The position numbers and the translations under genes were made by a program. From assembly GCA_050633585.1 (NCBI GenBank), contig JBOEGT010000015.1:1-64000 (forward strand): DNA of 64,000 nt, read 5' to 3'. This document shows, piece after piece, positions 60,152 through 64,000 of the stretch (positions are counted from its first letter, which is position 1; each line of letters opens with the position of its first letter). The notes under the pieces were generated by a model that was not told where the DNA came from, searched no databases, and was given only the letters and a program-made list of their open reading frames with translations. Source of the stretch: CALKZN01 sp050633585 (GTDB taxonomy: Bacteria > Pseudomonadota > Gammaproteobacteria > Arenicellales > Arenicellaceae).

Positions 60152-61984
60152 TTAAGGTATTTTTACAAGCTTTCCTGATGAGAATTTTGCCCACGTTGGC
60201 AGGCGTACCGTATTTCCGTAGCTATCAAGCACTAGCTTACCAGTCATGCCTTGATAGCTGTTGCTTTGTAGTTGTGTGATGATCGGTATCAGTTGATAGG
60301 CATCATGGCCCAGGGCTTGTAGTCGGCTAGGTTTTGTTGTCGTTGTTGTTGTGGTTGTTGTGTCATCGTTTGGCACCAGTGCTGTCATTTCAGGGATGAT
60401 TAATCCATCTAGGTCAGCTTTTTCACCATCTGGCGCAGATAGTCGGTTTAGGCTTGATGCTCCATAGGTGGGTACTGAGAAGGCGTCGTAAAAGTTTAAT
60501 TGAGGCTTGATGTTTTTCGCATCTGAGAAGTTGCTGGCTAACAGTATTAAGTCAATGTCTTCTTTTCGGCTAACGTTAAACTTTGGTTTCGAGCCGATCA
60601 CTGAGCTGAGCTCGGTAAAGCGTTGCTCGCTTCCGTAGATGCCGAGTGCGATTTTCACTACGGTGCTTTGATCAAATTCGCCAGGAGTAAACTCATGGGT
60701 TTGTGAGGTGCCACCCAGTGATTGCCATGTGTTCTGAAAAGCATTTGTGAGTCGTTCGCTTTGGGGGGAGTTGGGCGTTAAAATGATAGCGTTGACTAGA
60801 CCTTGAGCTCTGGCATGTTGAGCAATTGCATTACCTTCAGATTCAGGTGTTAAGGAGAATGTATATTGATTGCTTTGATTGTCGTAGGATTGTCCGCCAA
60901 TGGTTAGAATTGGAATCGGGTTATTGAGGTTTAGCGCTGTTTCCGAGGCATTTTTTCCTAAAGGCCCTATGATGAAATCCGCGCCATTTTGGATGGCGAT
61001 ATTCATTTTTTCTTGAATATCCCCGGCGCCGACATCGTAGAAGCGCAATTGGGGTTTATTGAAGTTGTTGGTATTGTGTGCTTGATTGATGCCTTTTTCA
61101 AACTCTTTAGCGGCGGTGGCAAAGTTTGAGTTATAGGGTAATAAAACGGCAACTTGGCGTGGAGATGTCGTTTGCCAGCTTGAATCGATGGAGTCAATAT
61201 TTGGGTTGAAAATTTGCGGTGAATTGATTCCTAGTGATAGGTTGTTGGGGTTTGATTGAAAGTATTGGTGCTCTCCTAGCCAGTAAAGCAGGTTCGGGTT
61301 TTCAGTTGATTGTGCTAATTGTTGTTTTTCTTCTTCAGTGAGTTCAGACATGATGTTTTGCATCATGCTTTGGTTGGCGGGTATTTCACTTTGTTCGATA
61401 TAGTTTTCTCGATTTGCAAGTGATTCTAGGGCGCCTCTCGAATCTCCTGTTTGGTATTGAGTTCGGGCTTTTAACCAAAAAAAGCGACTGTTATCAGCGA
61501 GTGATAATAGTGACGGTTGAATATTGTTTAAGGCTTGTAGTGCTGCGTCATTTTGGTTGTTTGCTGCAAAGATGGTTCCTTCAGCTAGGCTGAGTCGCGC
61601 TTGGTCTTTGAGTGATAGACGGCTTTTGTCAATTCGTGCTGCAATGCTTTGTGCATCTGCATAGTTTTGATTTTGAACGAGTTCTTCGACTTTATCTAAA
61701 GGAGGTTGGTTGGGGTCAGATAAGATATCGCTTGTCGATTGGGAAGGTGTGCTTGCAAAGGGGGTAATGTTGTCAAATAGTGGTTCTTGAGTTGCGGTAC
61801 TGTCTTGGTAGGGGGTTGAAGATAGTCCGCCGCTTTGTGTGTTGGTGGCAGGTTGTTGGTTAGGTTGGGTGCTTTGTTGATTGTTGTTGCTCAAAACATC
61901 GGTGGTGGGGGCTTTGGTAGATGAAGAGCAGCCAGCTAAGAAGATGATGCAGAGTAGAGAAAAAATCCTTATATGATGTGGCAT
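60152..61984 (-). CDS. lpoA: Penicillin-binding protein activator LpoA
   Basis: The 610-residue lipoprotein starts at ATG 61984 (MPHHIRIFSLL) with the lipobox LAGC. It has a TPR-like N-domain (about 90-270) and a C-terminal periplasmic-binding-protein fold with VAVLLPYNSNFA and FIIGPLGKN. It stimulates PBP1A. A run of nine threonines (from ACA/ACC/ACG codons, near 60336-60362) sits in the C-domain. It is divergent from rsmI. Confidence 0.92.
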   Translation of the reverse strand: MPHHIRIFSLLCIIFLAGCSSSTKAPTTDVLSNNNQQSTQPNQQPATNTQSGGLSSTPYQDSTATQEPLFDNITPFASTPSQSTSDILSDPNQPPLDKVEELVQNQNYADAQSIAARIDKSRLSLKDQARLSLAEGTIFAANNQNDAALQALNNIQPSLLSLADNSRFFWLKARTQYQTGDSRGALESLANRENYIEQSEIPANQSMMQNIMSELTEEEKQQLAQSTENPNLLYWLGEHQYFQSNPNNLSLGINSPQIFNPNIDSIDSSWQTTSPRQVAVLLPYNSNFATAAKEFEKGINQAHNTNNFNKPQLRFYDVGAGDIQEKMNIAIQNGADFIIGPLGKNASETALNLNNPIPILTIGGQSYDNQSNQYTFSLTPESEGNAIAQHARAQGLVNAIILTPNSPQSERLTNAFQNTWQSLGGTSQTHEFTPGEFDQSTVVKIALGIYGSEQRFTELSSVIGSKPKFNVSRKEDIDLILLASNFSDAKNIKPQLNFYDAFSVPTYGASSLNRLSAPDGEKADLDGLIIPEMTALVPNDDTTTTTTTTTKPSRLQALGHDAYQLIPIITQLQSNSYQGMTGKLVLDSYGNTVRLPTWAKFSSGKLVKIP

Positions 61985-62145
61985 TTTGGCACTTTTTGTT
62001 AAGGTGTGTTTTGCGCGTGCTGGTATAATCATGTGCGTTTTCTTGTTCTGTTTAATGTAAGTCTTAGGTTTATCTATCGTTATATTAATGCGATGTCTTG
62101 TGTCACTCAGGATGATTTTTTAATTAATGGTTTAGGTATGAGTTC

Positions 62146-63009
62146 ATGAATGTAAACGCTGTATCTCAAGGCGAACAATCTGGTGTATTGTACGTGGTCG
62201 CAACGCCAATTGGTAATTTTGGTGATATATCAGAGCGAGCAATTTCCGTCTTAAGGAGTGTGGATTTAATTTTAGCGGAAGATACTCGTCGGACAAGACC
62301 CATGTTGCAGAAATTTGCGATTGGGAAGCCTAAGATCCATTCTTTTCATGAGCATAACGAAGAGCATGCTTCTAAGAAAGTGGTGGAGAGATTGATTGCG
62401 GGCGAAAATATTGCCTTGGTGAGTGATGCGGGTACGCCATTAATTAGTGATCCAGGTTTTGGTTTGGTCGCTGCAGCTCATCAAGCACAAGTTCAAGTTG
62501 TGCCCATTCCAGGTTCTTGTGCGGCAATTGCAGCATTGTCAGTCAGTGGTATGCCGACGGATCAGTTTTTCTTTGCTGGGTTTCTGCCTGCAAAGAGTGG
62601 TCAACGCCAAAAAACGCTGAATGCTTTGTTGGGGCAACAAGGTACGCTGGTGTTTTATGAGTCGTCTCACCGCATTGTGGCAAGTCTTCATGATTTGTTG
62701 GCCGTTTTTGGTGCGAGAAAAGCGGTATTGGCTAGAGAGTTGACTAAGATGTATGAAACAATTCGCTCGGACGATATTTCTGGTTTGTTGGAATTTGTTT
62801 CGGGTGATGCTAATCAGCAAAAAGGGGAGTTTGTATTGCTGGTAGAAGGTGCTGAAAAGGTAAGTGTTGATATCAATCAAGAGGAGGTGGACCGCATGTT
62901 ACGAGTTATGCTTGAAGAGCTGCCATTGAAGCAGGCGGCGAGTTTGACGGCTAAAATTCTTGGTTTGAAAAAAAATACTGTATATCAGCGTGCTTTGCAG
63001 CTTAAATAA
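62146..63009 (+). CDS. rsmI: 16S rRNA (cytidine1402-2'-O)-methyltransferase
   Basis: The 287-residue methyltransferase has VVATPIGNFGDISERAI, LAEDTRRTRPML, SDAGTPLISDPG and PIPGSCAAIAAL, which form the SAM-binding fold. It methylates C1402 in the decoding centre. It is divergent from lpoA and ends 12 bases before rnpB. Confidence 0.96.
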   Translation: MNVNAVSQGEQSGVLYVVATPIGNFGDISERAISVLRSVDLILAEDTRRTRPMLQKFAIGKPKIHSFHEHNEEHASKKVVERLIAGENIALVSDAGTPLISDPGFGLVAAAHQAQVQVVPIPGSCAAIAALSVSGMPTDQFFFAGFLPAKSGQRQKTLNALLGQQGTLVFYESSHRIVASLHDLLAVFGARKAVLARELTKMYETIRSDDISGLLEFVSGDANQQKGEFVLLVEGAEKVSVDINQEEVDRMLRVMLEELPLKQAASLTAKILGLKKNTVYQRALQLK

Positions 63010-63020
63010 AGGGTAAAATA

Positions 63021-63388
<368 letters not shown>

Positions 63389-63417
63389 TTTTTCGTTTTA
63401 GTAACGAAATTTTAATG

Positions 63418-63477
63418 ACGGCTTGATTGCAGATGACTAAAAATTAAAGTCAAACGCAATCAAGCCGTTGTTTTTTT
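63418..63477 (+). terminator. Terminator downstream of rnpB
   Basis: ACGGCTTGATTGC (63418-63430) and GCAATCAAGCCGT (63456-63468) form a 13-bp stem; inside the 25-base loop TGACT and AGTCA pair again. T7 follows. It isolates rnpB from the mraZ promoter. Confidence 0.88.
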
Positions 63478-63559
63478 AAGTTAAAGTAGATTCTCAAAAG
63501 TTGGCCTTAAAAATGGATTAAGTTGCTGATTCAAAAGTGAAAAATCACACTCTAATAAC

Positions 63560-63612
63560 TTGACTCATACTGAGTTCTGACGGATAGTGTCGAAATGTGG
63601 TGAAATGTGGGA
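63560..63612 (+). promoter_or_regulatory. mraZ promoter and triple MraZ operator
   Basis: A promoter TTGACT (63560-63565), 17-base spacer, GATAGT (63583-63588) is followed by three direct GTG repeats at 63587, 63597 and 63607, exactly 10 bp apart with GAAAT-type spacers. The known MraZ site is TGGG-type repeats with 10-bp period. The operator overlaps the -10 box, so MraZ would autorepress. Confidence 0.8.
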
Positions 63613-63664
63613 AATTTCTACTTTTTGCCTTTTTAGCTAAAAAAATAAAATCGGGCACTAACAA

Positions 63665-64000
63665 TTGCTATTAATAGGCAACAATAATATTAACCTTGAT
63701 ACCAAGGGTCGTCTGGCGGTACCTACTAAATACCGCCCTGACCTTGCGCTTGCCTGCGCAGGTAAAATGGTGCTTGCTCGAAGCCCTCGAGAGCGCTGCT
63801 TGTGGCTATACCCGTTGCCTGTTTGGGAAGAGATCCAAGCAAAAATTGTTGCAATGCCCGCTGGTAATAAGGGCGCTGAGCGTTATCGTCATGTGTTGTT
63901 AGGTACCGCAGAAGTGTTGGAAATGGATGGTAGTGGGCGTATTTTGATTAAGGAAAATTTGCGGAATATGGTGGGGCTTAAAAAGGAAACTTGCTTGGTA
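63665..64000 (+). CDS. mraZ: Transcriptional regulator MraZ (start of the dcw cluster), partial
   Basis: The 112 codons in the window encode INLDTKGRLAVPTKYRPD, CLWLYPLPVWEEIQAK, RHVLLGTAEVLEMDGSGRILI, clear MraZ AbrB-type repeats. The frame closes with TAA at 63659-63661, so the only usual start codon before INLD is TTG 63665. The family start MFRG appears as LLIG here. No good ribosome binding site is seen. The 3' end is beyond the window; mraW/rsmH should follow. Confidence 0.88.
   Translation, partial: MLLIGNNNINLDTKGRLAVPTKYRPDLALACAGKMVLARSPRERCLWLYPLPVWEEIQAKIVAMPAGNKGAERYRHVLLGTAEVLEMDGSGRILIKENLRNMVGLKKETCLV

Noticed and set aside
63696..63902. 68-residue plus-strand frame beginning MIPRVV
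   Set aside because: It overlaps mraZ in another frame, and the mraZ frame shows clear family motifs.

Overview
This is chromosomal sequence from a free-living, moderately low-GC gammaproteobacterium. The gene orders ruvC-ruvA-ruvB-ybgC-tolQRAB-pal-cpoB, rsmI/lpoA-yraN-diaA-dolP and rsmI-rnpB-mraZ are gammaproteobacterial landmarks. Base composition and content (TRAP and ferric-iron transporters, a class of sortase common in marine proteobacteria) would suit a marine Thiotrichales-like lineage such as Methylophaga or Cycloclasticus, but that placement is inference. I see no insertion sequence, prophage, CRISPR array or rRNA operon.

Layout. 1-1.6 kb: tail of an old-yellow-enzyme gene and an AbrB-family membrane protein. 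1.6-3.0 kb: a two-gene DUF1835/winged-helix operon whose promoter lies inside a perfect 44-bp palindrome. 3.0-9.9 kb: a dedicated sortase locus on the minus strand (DUF4153-like membrane protein, sortase, VIT/VWA sortase target) behind a CreB/CreC-type two-component pair. 9.9-20.7 kb: an iron region with two ferric-binding proteins, fbpB, fbpC, Bfd, bacterioferritin, a DUF4856 secreted protein and a sterol-desaturase-like enzyme, with Fur-box-like sequences, including one nearly perfect palindrome at 20051-20081. A TRAP binding protein and a uracil-DNA glycosylase sit inside this region.

20.9-33 kb: metabolic and envelope genes: gcvH, a PfkB kinase, lgt, a 5'-3' exonuclease, ppsA with its divergent regulator ppsR, gmd and fcl, and small genes. 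33-43.5 kb: yebC, ruvCAB, the Tol-Pal operon, queE and queC, and a tRNA-Lys gene behind a strong stable-RNA promoter. 43.5-49.3 kb: DUF2288, a small CsrA-like protein, ilvD, an SPFH/NfeD pair and a long-form GAPDH.

49.4-54.6 kb: bepA, then a sulfur-relay cluster (tusA, ycgL, a fused tusD-tusC gene, tusE, a MoeB/ThiF-like E1 enzyme) and a PilT/PilU ATPase. The TusD-TusC fusion with no tusB beside it is one of the more unusual gene arrangements here. 54.7-62 kb: bcp, a HAD phosphatase, rppH, a penicillin-binding transpeptidase, hldE domain II, dolP, diaA, yraN and lpoA. 62.1-64 kb: rsmI, the RNase P RNA gene and the start of the dcw cluster (mraZ), with a triple-repeat MraZ operator and an apparent non-ATG start.

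The candidates most worth pursuing for undescribed biology are the twin-operator DUF1835/winged-helix operon, the CreBC-linked sortase locus, the fused TusDC protein, the Fur-controlled DUF4856 gene next to fbpABC, and the CsrA-like mini-protein.
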